A stretch of DNA of 33,044 bases from JAWOJF01 sp046481785. Its GTDB lineage: Bacteria > Bacteroidota > Ignavibacteria > Ignavibacteriales > Ignavibacteriaceae. Below are positions 1 through 10,100 of this stretch, piece by piece; the first letter of the stretch is position 1; each line of letters begins with the position of its first letter. The stretch spans positions 1 to 33,044 of the forward strand of contig JAWOJF010000154.1 in NCBI GenBank assembly GCA_046481785.1, read 5' to 3'. Below the pieces are notes generated by a model. That model made no database searches. It saw nothing but the letters and a program-made list of their open reading frames with translations, and had not been told where the DNA came from. The position numbers and the translations under genes were made by a program.

Positions 1-67
1 AATAAACAAATTAGCTATTATAATTCACGGGGCGCTAGTATTTTATAACTAATCCATAAGATGAACT

Positions 68-1159
68 ATGTTTACACTAACAAGTCCTAAAAGTAAGGTG
101 CCGTTTCGCCTGGTTAAACCAGAGCCGGTAACGCAGCTTGATGCAGTTGTTAATAAGGAAGTCCTTAAACTTATTAAAAGTTATGTTGATACCGATTCCC
201 CCCGTCTAAAGATTATTGATACTTCAACAAAACTTAATGTAGACCTGATTGAAGAAAGGAAACTGGATTGTTTTATAAACCTGAGGAAAGTTAATGATAT
301 CCGTTTCCTTAATAAGTTTTTTGAGTCAGTTAATGCCCGCCTTAAAAAAGATGGTATTTTTATAGGCTGTGTTGAAACTGATGAGGAACGTGCCGCAAGG
401 ATCCTCAGGAAGTTTAATAAGTTTATAGCTTATCCTTATTATGCACTCGATTTTATTGTTAAAAGGATATTGCCAAAATTCAGGCTTACAACAAAGCTGT
501 ATTTCTTTTTAACACAGGGAAGAAACAGGGTGTTATCCAAAGCCGAAGTACTTGGCAGGTTGGTTTCATGCGGATTTGATATTTTTGATGTAAGGGAAAT
601 TAATAATCTGCTCTACTTTGTTGTGTATAAGATAAGGGAACCGTATTTCCCTAAAAATCCTTCCTATGGCCCGATATTTAAAATGAGACGTATAGGAAAA
701 AACGGCAAAACAATTTATGTATATAAATTGAGAACAATGCATCCCTATGCGGAATACCTGCAGGAATACGTTTATAATATAAACGGTACATCTACAGGTG
801 ATAAATTTAATAACGATTTTAGAATAACTAAATGGGCAGCCATCTTTAGAAAATTGTGGATTGATGAGTTCCCGATGATTATTAATTTATTAAAAGGGGA
901 TGTAAAGCTAATTGGAGTCCGTCCGCTTAGTTTCCATAAATTCAGCATTTATCCAAAATATCTTCAGGAAAAAAGGATTAAATTTAAACCAGGCCTTGTG
1001 CCACCATACTATGCAGACCTTCCTAAAAGCGTAGAGGAAATGGTATTATCTGAATTAAAATATCTTGATAGCTATGAAAAGAATCCTATAAGTACAGATT
1101 GGAAATATTTCTGGATGGCATTTTATAATATTGTTTTTAAGAAGGCTCGCAGCGGTTAA
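68..1159 (+). CDS. Sugar transferase (polyprenyl-phosphate hexose-1-phosphate transferase family), atypical N-terminus
   Basis: Predicted to transfer a sugar-1-phosphate from a nucleotide sugar to a lipid carrier, the first step of surface polysaccharide synthesis. The C-terminal part (about residues 195-363) carries the hallmarks of bacterial sugar transferases: a GKNGK stretch followed by YKLRTM, the acidic pair in IDEFPM where the family usually has LDELPQ, then LLKGDVKLIGVRP and a KPGL motif. The N-terminal 190 residues look like a degenerate methyltransferase-type fold (LKKDGIFIG resembles a motif of that fold) without a glycine-rich SAM loop. The hydrophobic re-entrant membrane helix that normally precedes the catalytic part is not visible. 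An in-frame stop at 62-64 fixes the ATG at 68. A TATAAT at 19-24 could be its -10 box, but the -35 region falls just outside any readable context. Family assignment is fairly sure; substrate is unknown. Confidence 0.8.
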   Translation: MFTLTSPKSKVPFRLVKPEPVTQLDAVVNKEVLKLIKSYVDTDSPRLKIIDTSTKLNVDLIEERKLDCFINLRKVNDIRFLNKFFESVNARLKKDGIFIGCVETDEERAARILRKFNKFIAYPYYALDFIVKRILPKFRLTTKLYFFLTQGRNRVLSKAEVLGRLVSCGFDIFDVREINNLLYFVVYKIREPYFPKNPSYGPIFKMRRIGKNGKTIYVYKLRTMHPYAEYLQEYVYNINGTSTGDKFNNDFRITKWAAIFRKLWIDEFPMIINLLKGDVKLIGVRPLSFHKFSIYPKYLQEKRIKFKPGLVPPYYADLPKSVEEMVLSELKYLDSYEKNPISTDWKYFWMAFYNIVFKKARSG

Positions 1160-1185
1160 AATTGCTCTCTTTTACAGTGGTATGA

Positions 1186-2445
1186 TTATTCTTTGCTAAC
1201 AGGTTTTATCAATAAAACCAATCCGGAAAAAAGAAATGACTGGGTGGGAATATCCTTTGAAAAAAGGGCAAGCCAGAAGGCAAATAAATAAAAAATGAAT
1301 AGGAAGAAGGATATCCGGTAAGAGCGGAGAAATATCAGGAATATAAGTGTAATAATAATTGCAAGTCCCGGCAAACCAAGTTCAATAATTGTTTCCAGGA
1401 AAATATTGTGCGGGTACTTATTATCTTTAAATATTTGTTCTCCATAATTAAATCCGCCAAAGCCATCACCCATAAAATTATTATTTGAGATTACCTTAAT
1501 ACTTTTAGAATAGAGTTCAATCCTGGTGTCAATGGCGGAATCGCCGCTATACTCTAATTCAAGCAGATTTGTTAATGAATAATATCTTTGCTGAGGGAGA
1601 TATTCACTAAAATAAAATACAAGTAAACCTATTATAACTGCTGATCCAAGAGAAATAATGAGGGGTTTGAGCGATTTTTCTTTGTATAAAAACCTGATGA
1701 TTGTAAGTCCGGTAATTAATATTATTCCTGTTAATGCCGCTCTTAAACCAGTAAAATACAGGCCAAAAAGTATTATTATCAGTACTGCGGTGTTTAGTAC
1801 TGGTTTTAACTGCTTTCCAAAAATCAGGTATAAGGATAGAAGGGCTGCAACACCAAGAAATCTTCCATAGATTACATGGCTTAATTGTAAATTAAATATG
1901 TTTACAGTACCATCATAATAAAAGGGTTTAACTATAAAAACAAAAGGAATTGAAATCAGGGCGATACTAAGGATAATAAATACAAATAATTTTCCTCTTA
2001 CTTCTGTATAGGTTATTATTAAATAGAAAATAACAAGAATAACACCCCCTGTACTTAGCAGCAGATTCAGCCACTTATAAAAACCAAATGATGGATTAAG
2101 CGACCAGGAGACCGTAATGAGAGGATATGTAAAAAATATGAGAAGAAGGATTATTCCAAATTTATTTACTCTTGCTTTAAATGCTGCTTTTAGAGATTTT
2201 AACAAAACAGGATTGTATTTATTTAAGTACAAATTGTTTAATACTATAGCGGCTATATTGATGCTTAATAAAATTATTTTAAGCAGGAATGAAGACAGTC
2301 TGTAATTAGAAATTGGAGCAGCAAAAAAATAAATAATAAAGGATGAGCATAAAATAAATTCGGAGAATAAAATTTTAGGATTTTCCAACGGGAAGTTGGA
2401 TCTAAATATATTTTTCAGGGAAGCTGATATTTGAGAAATATTCAT
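1186..2445 (-). CDS. O-antigen ligase/polymerase-like membrane protein (Wzy/WaaL family)
   Basis: A 419-residue polytopic inner-membrane protein with about ten to twelve hydrophobic segments and one large polar stretch between residues of about 280 and 345. That stretch ends in a KYPHNIFLETIIELGLPG motif, which matches the HN..L....E.G..G pattern typical of the Wzy_C/O-antigen ligase domain. It would polymerise or ligate lipid-linked glycan repeats at the periplasmic face. The gene is convergent with the sugar transferase (26 bases apart, no clear terminator between them). Its ATG lies inside the first codons of the divergent Wzi gene, a 15-base overlap of the two 5' ends. No Shine-Dalgarno sequence is visible before the ATG. 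Ligase and polymerase cannot be separated from sequence alone. Confidence 0.8.
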   Translation of the reverse strand: MNISQISASLKNIFRSNFPLENPKILFSEFILCSSFIIYFFAAPISNYRLSSFLLKIILLSINIAAIVLNNLYLNKYNPVLLKSLKAAFKARVNKFGIILLLIFFTYPLITVSWSLNPSFGFYKWLNLLLSTGGVILVIFYLIITYTEVRGKLFVFIILSIALISIPFVFIVKPFYYDGTVNIFNLQLSHVIYGRFLGVAALLSLYLIFGKQLKPVLNTAVLIIILFGLYFTGLRAALTGIILITGLTIIRFLYKEKSLKPLIISLGSAVIIGLLVFYFSEYLPQQRYYSLTNLLELEYSGDSAIDTRIELYSKSIKVISNNNFMGDGFGGFNYGEQIFKDNKYPHNIFLETIIELGLPGLAIIITLIFLIFLRSYRISFFLFIFYLFAFWLALFSKDIPTQSFLFSGLVLLIKPVSKE

Positions 2446-4059
2446 AAGTTAAAGTTAATATTATTTTTACTAATCTTAAATAATTTTACTTTCCCCCAGG
2501 TTGTATTTGAAGATATTAATAGTGAAGTTTATAAATTATTAAATCACCTGTCACTAAAGAAAATAATATCATTTAATGATGAGACACTTCCTCTTTCAAG
2601 AAATTCAATAGCAGCTTTGCTCCTGGATGCTTCACATAAGAGAGAGCAGTTAAACAGGATTGAAAAGGAAGAAGTTGAATGGTATTTAGAAGAATATGCG
2701 TATGAGGTGAATAGTATTAATAATAATTCTGATATTCATCAAAGATGGTATGCATTAGATTATTCTGATAGTTTATTTATGGTAAGAGGTTACCCTGTTG
2801 CGGGGTACGGTGTATCTGCATTTGGAGAATATGATGGTCATACAAAACTTATTGGTGCCGGCTTTTATGGAACATACTCAAATTGGTTTAGTGCATCTTT
2901 CGAATACAAGGACATGGGAGAGTTTGGTGATAATGTTGACAGAAAAAAAGATCTGACCCGAAGAACCGGGTATTTTATTAACTCCAGGCATAATTCAGGT
3001 ATAGAGTTTAGCGATGTAAGGGGGAGTATTAGTTTAAACTGGGACTGGGGATTCGTTTCAGTTCGTAAAGACTATAACTTATGGGGGCATGGCAGATTTG
3101 GTCAGTTGTTTATTTCAAATAAATCTGCCTCATACCCACAGGTATTATTGTCATTTAAACCTGTGGACTGGTTCCGTTTTAATTATTTTCATGGCTGGAT
3201 AAACTCTCTTATACCTGATTCAAATTCATTTTATTATAATCATTTGGAATCGGAAAAACCTTTTTTAAGAAGAAAGTATGTAGATAAATATATTGTTGCT
3301 AATATGCTTACTATATCGCCATGGGAATGGTTGGATTTTTCAGCAGGCAATTCCTATGTATACAGCGGCAGTTTAAGACCTGAAATGTTTATCCCGTTTA
3401 TGTATTATAAAGTAATGGATCATAATACAGGAAGAGAAGGGTGGGGTGACGGGAATGGGCAGATTTTCTTTGATGTTAAGGTTAATTATTGGGATAATTT
3501 ATCTATTTATTCCTCTCTGTTAATTGATGTATTGGAAATAAGGCAAATTCTTAAAGGGAACTGGTACACATCCTGGTTTGGGTATTCAATTGGGGGGCAA
3601 TATGCTGATGTCATTATTCCAAATCTTGATATTACTCTTGAATATACTAAAACGAATCCATGGCTATATGAAAACAATGATGAAAGTACCACCTATAAGC
3701 ATTTAGGATATTCGCTTGGTCATTGGATTGGCCAGAATGCAGATTTGTTATCTGTTAACCTGGATTACCGTATTATAAGAGGGCTTAAAGTATCTCTTTT
3801 GTATGAAAGGTTTCGCAAGGGCGGAATGAACGATATTATAAATGCCTATCAAAACAGAACTAATCTGCCTTTTTTATATGGTTCTTTAAGGGTAGAGAAA
3901 ACTGTTGGTTTAGGTATCAGATACGAACCATTATATGATTTGCTTGCTGAAGCAAAAGTTTTCTATTCGGATATTTCAGATGAGGATATTCAACGAACCC
4001 CTCTTTGGCAGATAGGTTATAAATACTCAATAGATTTATCCTTATCATACGGACTATAA
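2431..4059 (+). CDS. Capsule assembly Wzi family outer-membrane protein
   Basis: A 542-residue exported protein. A signal peptide is clear (residues about 5-23, KLKLILFLLILNN then FTFPQ). The rest alternates aromatic and polar residues in a beta-barrel pattern, and features such as SPWEWLDFSAGNS, the EMFIPFMYY stretch and the LGHWIGQNADLL segment resemble Wzi-type proteins (PF14052), which in E. coli anchor capsule at the surface. The start is TTG at 2431: an in-frame TGA at 2425-2427 rules out anything upstream, and the signal peptide begins immediately after. AGGGA at 2417-2421 is a plausible ribosome binding site. The first 15 bases overlap the start of the divergent O-antigen ligase gene, so promoters must lie inside opposing coding sequence. 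Genes for export follow downstream on the same strand. Confidence 0.82.
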   Translation: MRNIHKLKLILFLLILNNFTFPQVVFEDINSEVYKLLNHLSLKKIISFNDETLPLSRNSIAALLLDASHKREQLNRIEKEEVEWYLEEYAYEVNSINNNSDIHQRWYALDYSDSLFMVRGYPVAGYGVSAFGEYDGHTKLIGAGFYGTYSNWFSASFEYKDMGEFGDNVDRKKDLTRRTGYFINSRHNSGIEFSDVRGSISLNWDWGFVSVRKDYNLWGHGRFGQLFISNKSASYPQVLLSFKPVDWFRFNYFHGWINSLIPDSNSFYYNHLESEKPFLRRKYVDKYIVANMLTISPWEWLDFSAGNSYVYSGSLRPEMFIPFMYYKVMDHNTGREGWGDGNGQIFFDVKVNYWDNLSIYSSLLIDVLEIRQILKGNWYTSWFGYSIGGQYADVIIPNLDITLEYTKTNPWLYENNDESTTYKHLGYSLGHWIGQNADLLSVNLDYRIIRGLKVSLLYERFRKGGMNDIINAYQNRTNLPFLYGSLRVEKTVGLGIRYEPLYDLLAEAKVFYSDISDEDIQRTPLWQIGYKYSIDLSLSYGL

Positions 4060-4087
4060 AACTGTAAAAAAGAATAATTTTAACATT

Positions 4088-4119
4088 TTTGACTTTTATA
4101 TATGTTTTTAGTTATTTTT
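4088..4119 (+). promoter_or_regulatory. Possible promoter of the SLBB/Wzc gene pair
   Basis: TTTG at 4088-4091 is followed after 21 bases by TATTTTTT, which is close to the Bacteroidota -33/-7 pattern (TTTG and TAnnTTTG). The same place also contains TTGACT at 4089-4094. The site lies about 20 bases before the ATG at 4142, in the only gap (82 bases) between the Wzi gene and the export genes. The region is T-rich, so a chance match is possible. Confidence 0.3.
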
Positions 4120-4141
4120 TTTCATTTCACATAGGGCTTAA

Positions 4142-4657
4142 ATGAAAACTATACTTCCCGGCTTATTGCTTTTTCTTTTTTTTAATATTGCTGTTTACTC
4201 TCAAACCGAAGATGTACAGGTAGGTGCCAGTCTTCTTCAGAGATACCAGAGTCAGGGGGCATATTATGATTATGCGGATCCCGAAGGTTTGAATATTAAA
4301 GTTTCAGTGTGGGGATATGTCCGTTATCCGGGCAGGTATATTATACCTGCTAACAGTAATGTAAATGACCTGTTATCGTATGCCGGCGGACCCAGTAATG
4401 ATACACAGCTCGAAAATATGTCACTAATACGGACAAATAAAGATTCATCCCAAAGTCTTATTGAACTTAAATATACTGATTTCTTGTTTGATGAAAGGAT
4501 GCGGGTAATAAATAAACCACCGCAACTTGAAGCGGGGGATGTTCTTATAGCCCCGGGTGAACCCAGGCTGTATTTTAAGGATTATCTGTCTATAACTCTT
4601 TCAGTTGTATCAACATTGATTTCATTGTCAATTTTAATCTTAAACATTGCTAAATAA
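4142..4657 (+). CDS. Short SLBB-domain polysaccharide export protein
   Basis: A 171-residue protein with a signal peptide (residues 1-20, ending SQT), one SLBB-type domain at about residues 50-105 (VSVWGYVRYPGRYIIP, then LLSYAGGP), and a single hydrophobic helix at about 149-169 near the C-terminus. The SLBB fold is found in Wza-type export proteins. Here the usual N-terminal Poly_export domain (PF02563) is missing, and the protein is about half the length of Wza-like proteins. The C-terminal helix suggests an inner-membrane anchor or a periplasmic partner of the kinase rather than a full outer-membrane channel. Six bases separate its end from the downstream autokinase gene, so the two are almost certainly co-transcribed and functionally paired. 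Domain call is solid; exact role is inferred. Confidence 0.78.
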   Translation: MKTILPGLLLFLFFNIAVYSQTEDVQVGASLLQRYQSQGAYYDYADPEGLNIKVSVWGYVRYPGRYIIPANSNVNDLLSYAGGPSNDTQLENMSLIRTNKDSSQSLIELKYTDFLFDERMRVINKPPQLEAGDVLIAPGEPRLYFKDYLSITLSVVSTLISLSILILNIAK

Positions 4658-4662
4658 AGGGT

Positions 4663-6912
4663 ATGATGGAAAATTCTAATAATGGATACGGTATTGAAGA
4701 GAATAAATCGTTAAAGGATTATATAAGCCTTTTAAGAAATAATATAGTTACTGTAGCAGCAATAGTAATTATTTGCTCAACTGTTGCAATAATTTATGCT
4801 GTTAATTCAACTGATATATACATTGCAACTGTTACCTTAAAAATTGCGCAGCCTAAAGGAAGTATACTCGAATCCCCAATGCCGGAATTCCAGAATTTTA
4901 ATAATGACAGATTTATAACAAATGAAATTGAAGTTATTAAAAGCTATACTGTTCGTGAAAAAGTAGCCGGTGCTTTATATGACAGCCTGCAGAATAATGA
5001 TAAAAAATTTTCTACCCTGATGAACAAAGATTTTGAGTTTTCATTAAATCAAAATAACAGGGTACTGAGTACTTCTGAAGTTGCAGATATGCTGTCTAAC
5101 TATGTTGAGATTTCACAAAAAAGAGGAATGGATATTGTAGAGATATCGGTTCAGTCTCCTTCACCGCAAGGTGCAGCTTTAATGGCTAATACTTATGCAG
5201 ATGAATACCGTAATGTAAATCTTGATCAGAACAGGAACCAGCTTACTCTTGTAAAAAACTTTTTGAAAGACCAGAGGCTGGAGAAGCTTAATGAATTAAA
5301 GGAAGCTGAAGAATTACAGACTGCATATCAGCAAAAAGGGGGAATAATAGCCCTGGATGAACAGGCATCATCTCTTATTAATACTCTCTCTAATTTTGAA
5401 GCGCAAAAAAATGCAGCACAAATTGAATTATCTGCATCATCAAAAGTACTGAACCAGTATAAGGCTGAACTTGAAAAACAGGATCCGCGGCTGGCTGATT
5501 ATCTCGAAAGCATAGCTTCTGAATCATATTTTAAATCATTACAGGAACAGATAGCCAAACTGGAATTGAATAAGGATAATGTTTTAAGTTCAGGCGGCAA
5601 TGCTAACTCAAACGCTGTAAAAGAATATGACCAAAGAATTAACGAACTTAAAAAGAAACTAAATGATAAACTGGAAGTTATTAAATCCGGTATTTATGCC
5701 AGCAGCCCTGAAGAAGTAAAAGATCTTTCACAGAAAATAATCCAGGAAGAAATAAAAAACCAGACCTTAAGAACTACACATAGTGAACTTGCAAGTATTG
5801 TTGACAGGTATGATGCCCGCTTTAACCGGCTTCCGAAAACAGCAATAGAGTATGCCCGCCTTGAAAGAAAACGGGGAGGACTGGAGAAACTATACAGTAT
5901 TGTTGAGGAAAAATACCAGGAAGCCCTAATTAATGAGTTATCTCAACCGGGTAATGTTCTTATAATAGATAATGCAAGAGTTCCATCTTTACCTGCCAAA
6001 CCTAACAGAAAAATGATAATATTAATTGGATTTTTACTGGGTACGGGACTGGCTTATGGATATATCTTTGTTAAAAATTATTTTGATAATACAATTAAAA
6101 CCCCTGAAGACATACAGAACAGAAATGTTAATGTACTTGCATGGATTCCTAAGTTTGAAGAGATGGAACTAAGCACAAAAGATGAGTTTGAATTTATTAT
6201 TGCCCGAAAACCTGATTCAATATCCGCCGAAGCATTTAGAGCCTTACGAACAAGAATACAATTTTCAAAAATAGGAAAGAATAATGTAAAAACTATTCTT
6301 GTAACATCCTCAATTCCGCAGGAAGGAAAAACTACAGTAAGCATTAATATTGCCGGGAGTTTTGCCCAGGCAAACAAAAGAGTTTTACTTGTTGATTGCG
6401 ATTTAAGAAAACCCAGGATACATACTGTCTTTAATGGCAGCAGGTACCCGGGTTTAATAGATTATCTTTTTGGTCAGGTAAAATTTGAGGAAGTTGTCCG
6501 CAAATCAGAAGTAAATAACCTTAGTTATATAACTTCCGGTACAATTCCGCCAAACCCGGTTGAAATGATTGATTCAGAGCAAATGCGTGCTTTTATCAGC
6601 TTTGTCCGGGAAAAGTTTGATATAGTTGTTATCGATTCACCTCCAATAATTGCTGTTTCAGATTCAGAACTGCTTAACCGGATGGTAGATGCTACAATAC
6701 TAATTGTATCTGCTGAAAAAACAGAAACAGAAATGCTTGACAGGTCTATTGAACTTATAAAAAATGAAAGCTCAGCATTTATTGGCACCGTTCTTAATAA
6801 CTTCAATTATAAAGGCGGTTACGGCACTTACTATAAATATTATTATTATTATAATCATACGCCAAATGGAAAAGATAAAAGAAAAGCTGCTAAAACCAAA
6901 AATATAGTTTAG
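4663..6912 (+). CDS. Polysaccharide co-polymerase / tyrosine autokinase (Wzz-Wzc type, BY-kinase)
   Basis: A 749-residue inner-membrane protein that sets chain length and drives export of surface polysaccharide. The order is: Wzz N-terminal domain with a first membrane helix at about residues 31-47, a long periplasmic coiled-coil part with GNVR-type features (about 190-430), a second helix at about 448-467 (MIILIGFLLGTGLAYGYIFV), and a cytoplasmic BY-kinase domain. The kinase has Walker A (SSIPQEGKTT, about 549-558), Walker A' (VLLVDCDLRKPR, about 574-585) and Walker B (VVIDSPP, about 655-661). The C-terminal tail has a tyrosine cluster (Y716, Y720, Y723, Y724, Y726-730), the expected autophosphorylation site. 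Two consecutive ATG codons start the gene at 4663 and 4666. A strong terminator follows at 6935. Identification is secure. Confidence 0.95.
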   Translation: MMENSNNGYGIEENKSLKDYISLLRNNIVTVAAIVIICSTVAIIYAVNSTDIYIATVTLKIAQPKGSILESPMPEFQNFNNDRFITNEIEVIKSYTVREKVAGALYDSLQNNDKKFSTLMNKDFEFSLNQNNRVLSTSEVADMLSNYVEISQKRGMDIVEISVQSPSPQGAALMANTYADEYRNVNLDQNRNQLTLVKNFLKDQRLEKLNELKEAEELQTAYQQKGGIIALDEQASSLINTLSNFEAQKNAAQIELSASSKVLNQYKAELEKQDPRLADYLESIASESYFKSLQEQIAKLELNKDNVLSSGGNANSNAVKEYDQRINELKKKLNDKLEVIKSGIYASSPEEVKDLSQKIIQEEIKNQTLRTTHSELASIVDRYDARFNRLPKTAIEYARLERKRGGLEKLYSIVEEKYQEALINELSQPGNVLIIDNARVPSLPAKPNRKMIILIGFLLGTGLAYGYIFVKNYFDNTIKTPEDIQNRNVNVLAWIPKFEEMELSTKDEFEFIIARKPDSISAEAFRALRTRIQFSKIGKNNVKTILVTSSIPQEGKTTVSINIAGSFAQANKRVLLVDCDLRKPRIHTVFNGSRYPGLIDYLFGQVKFEEVVRKSEVNNLSYITSGTIPPNPVEMIDSEQMRAFISFVREKFDIVVIDSPPIIAVSDSELLNRMVDATILIVSAEKTETEMLDRSIELIKNESSAFIGTVLNNFNYKGGYGTYYKYYYYYNHTPNGKDKRKAAKTKNIV

Positions 6913-6934
6913 AACTTTTAAGAATAAGTTTAAC

Positions 6935-6964
6935 AGGCTGTCTCAAAAAGGCAGCCTTTTTTGT
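6935..6964 (+). terminator. Rho-independent terminator after the Wzc-like gene
   Basis: A 9-bp stem (AGGCTGTCT at 6935-6943 with AGGCAGCCT at 6949-6957, one G-U pair) encloses a 5-base loop and runs straight into a T-rich tract. It closes the polysaccharide export operon. Confidence 0.9.
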
Positions 6965-7071
6965 TTTAAATGCGAGATATTGAACTAAGGTTAACTTGAT
7001 GAGAAGATAGGGTATTTGATATTCCCTGATAAGGTATTCCCCGATACTTCCATGTGATATAGAACACTAAG

Positions 7072-7110
7072 TTTGAACAGTATTTTTTAACTAAAGAAGA
7101 GCTGTTCAAA
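7072..7110 (+). promoter_or_regulatory. Inverted repeat enclosing the ribosome binding site and start codon of the beta-helix gene
   Basis: TTTGAACAG at 7072-7080 is perfectly complementary to CTGTTCAAA at 7102-7110. The right arm ends on the A of the ATG at 7110, and the likely ribosome binding site (AAGAAGAG, about 7093-7100) lies in the 21-base loop. A second copy of CTGTTCAA sits inside the coding sequence at 7121-7128, so the left arm could pair with either. It may be an RNA hairpin affecting translation or a protein-binding site; function is inferred only from position. Confidence 0.4.
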
Positions 7111-10100
7111 TGAAAAAATTCTGTTCAATTATATTGGTTTTACTATCAATTATTACATTAAATGCATCGACATACTATGTGGATCAGGTAAACGGCAATA
7201 ATTCAAACTCCGGGTTAACCCCCTCTATAGCATGGAAAACTATTTCTAAGGTCAATTCCTTCAGTTTTAAGCCGGGGGATAATATTTTATTCAAAACCGG
7301 GCAGATATGGAGGGAAGCATTAGTTATAAAAAGTTCCGGTCAGTCATATCAGCCTGTTACTTTTGCATCATATGGAACCGGTGAAAAACCAATTATCAGT
7401 GGCGCTGATATTATAACAGGCTTTGTTTCGTATTCAGGAAATGTCTGGAGAAAATCCGTTTATATTACTACCTCCCAGCAGGTATTTTTTAACGGGATAA
7501 GAGGAAAAAGGAAAACATCAGCAGGTGCTCTAAGTTCTGCAAGAGACTGGTATTATGATAAATCTGCAAGATATTTATATGTGTATTCTTCGGGAAATCC
7601 CGCGTCTCTTTATAAATCCCCCGGCATAGAAGCATCGGTTAGGAATTATTCTGTCTATGTTAATTCAAATTTTGTAGTTGTAAAAGATATGCAGATAGAA
7701 AAGACATCTTCTACTGCTTTTTCCATTCCCAGCAGTTCCGGAAACATAACTGCTGACAATATAACTTTTTTGCAATGGACTGATGAAGAAACCAGTGCCA
7801 AAGGTGGAATAGTTATTAATGGAAATAACTGTGTTGTAAAAAATTCAACATTTGGCAAACAGACCGGTAATGATATAGATGATCAGAAGTGGGCCGGGTT
7901 CGTACCAATTGTGGTGAAAGCAAAAAATACTGAGATAACTAATAATAAACTTCTCCACAATTCAACAGAAAACGAAAATGGAAATGGTTCTTATGCCTAC
8001 GGTATAAGGGCTACCCTGTATGGTGGAAAGATAAAAATTGCCGGCAATTATATATATCATGTGGGAAGTAATGGTGTTTTCTTGAACGGATATTCTCAAA
8101 AGGGTGATATTATTGAAGTTCATGATAATATCATAGAGTATACCGGGCAAGCAGGAATTTCAGCCTTTAAGACAAGATCGGGTGACGGTATAGGCGGTAA
8201 GGGATATGTTTTTAAAAATAATGTAAGCTTTGCCAACAGGCTTGGTGGTGATATTGGCGGTAATGGTACTCAGGCTTCCGGTATTCATTTTAATGATGGT
8301 ATAAGAAAAGGTACTGAGTTAACCAAACCCTATATGAAATGGTATTGTTATGAAAATGTTGTTCATAACAGTCAGGCACTTAAAGTACCTAATGGACCGG
8401 ATTCTGACGGCATTGCATTGGATTATAACGCCAATAATGTTGAAGTGTATAGGAACCTTATTTATAATAATTACGGCAGAGGTATTTATATCTGGAATGC
8501 CAACAATTGTAAGGTTTATTATAATATAATGTATGGTAATGATGGTGGAATTACAGTTTCAACAAGAAATGACAAGTTAGAATCTACTAACAATAACGAA
8601 ATATACAATAACATTTTTTATAAAAATTATAATGGTGACAATAAAGGTCAGAATATAGATTCGGAAATGTATTTTGGCTGGTATAGTAAAAATAATGTTT
8701 TCAAGAATAATATAGCTTATGCTTCCGTTAATGGTTATGCCTATTGTTATGGCCCTTCGGGTGCAAGCGGTTTTGTTTTAGATAATAATTTGGTTTATAG
8801 TGATCTTGGAACAGGCGCAAAAATATTGTATGACGGACTAAAAGGAAAACAGAATCTTACTCAGTGGAAATCAAATCACTCCGGGTGGGATAAAAATTCT
8901 ATTGATGCTGATCCTATGTTTGTTAATGCCGGGGCAGGGGACTTCTCCCTTAAAGCAGCTTCGCCTGCAATAAATAAAGGTGTAAACTTAGGCTTGCTGA
9001 ATGATTTTCTTGGTGAGGCGATCTACGGATCTCCGGATATGGGAGCGATGGAATATATTTATGTTGATCATACAGCGCCTTCAGTTGATTCCGTTCAGAT
9101 TATAAATGATGTTAATGTCAGGGTAATATTTTCGGAAGAGATCAACCTTACTGACCTGCAAAATATTAAAAATTATGTTTCTGCGGAAGGTATCCAGGTT
9201 TTATCAGCAGTAGCTGATCCTTGCAGCAGTAAAGTTACTCTTTTAACAACTGCACATGCCTCAGGGAATTTTACAATTAAAGTTGCAAATATAAAAGACC
9301 TTGCGGGTAATTTAATTAGCACATCAAATTATTCGGGTACTTACAGTTTTACTGCATGTCCGGCGGATACCGTTATACGAATTTCTGCTGATCAGGGAAT
9401 TCTGTCAGGTTCAGCAGCCTTAAAATCTCAATCCGGTTCTCTTAGTGCTAAAGCAGCATATTTTAACAATAGTACCGGAGAAATAACATACACTGTAAAG
9501 ATCCCCAAATCCGCATATTGGTATGGCTGGGCAAGATTATATTATGGAAGCTCAAGTCCTAATAATTCCTTTATAATAAGAGCAAACGACAGGGGACATA
9601 TCTTAGGTGATGACCCTGCAATACGTAACAAATGGCATTATGATGGATATCAGCATGCAGATATACATTTGGGAAGGTTCCAGACTGGTGATATACTTAC
9701 AATAACAATAAGACCAAGAGAACCTGGTGAAACAGTCCTGCTCGATCAAATATTACTATCTCCTGATCCTAATTTTATTCCTCAGGATGAGTCCTCAGTA
9801 ATGCCGGTTAAGTTAGCTGCTCCTTTAAATAATGCTTCGGAGCAAGTTATACTTCAAACTCTAAAATGGCGGAAAGATGCTGCGGCTAAATCTTACAGTC
9901 TGCAGATTGGTAAAGACTCATCTTTCAGTTCATTAGTACATAACAGTACAATAACTGACACCGCCGAAGTTATCAGCGGGCTTCAATACAGTACAAGGTA
10001 TTTCTGGAGAGTAAAATCTCTTGATAACGATATAGAAAGTGAATGGTCGGATACATGGAATTTTTCATGTAAAACAGGCACAGTTGTTCTGATAGATGCT

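Noticed and set aside
41..55. TTTATAACTAATCC shared with 28658-28671, each just before a gene start
   Set aside because: A shared AT-rich 14-mer is expected by chance in a window of this size, and the flanking sequences differ.
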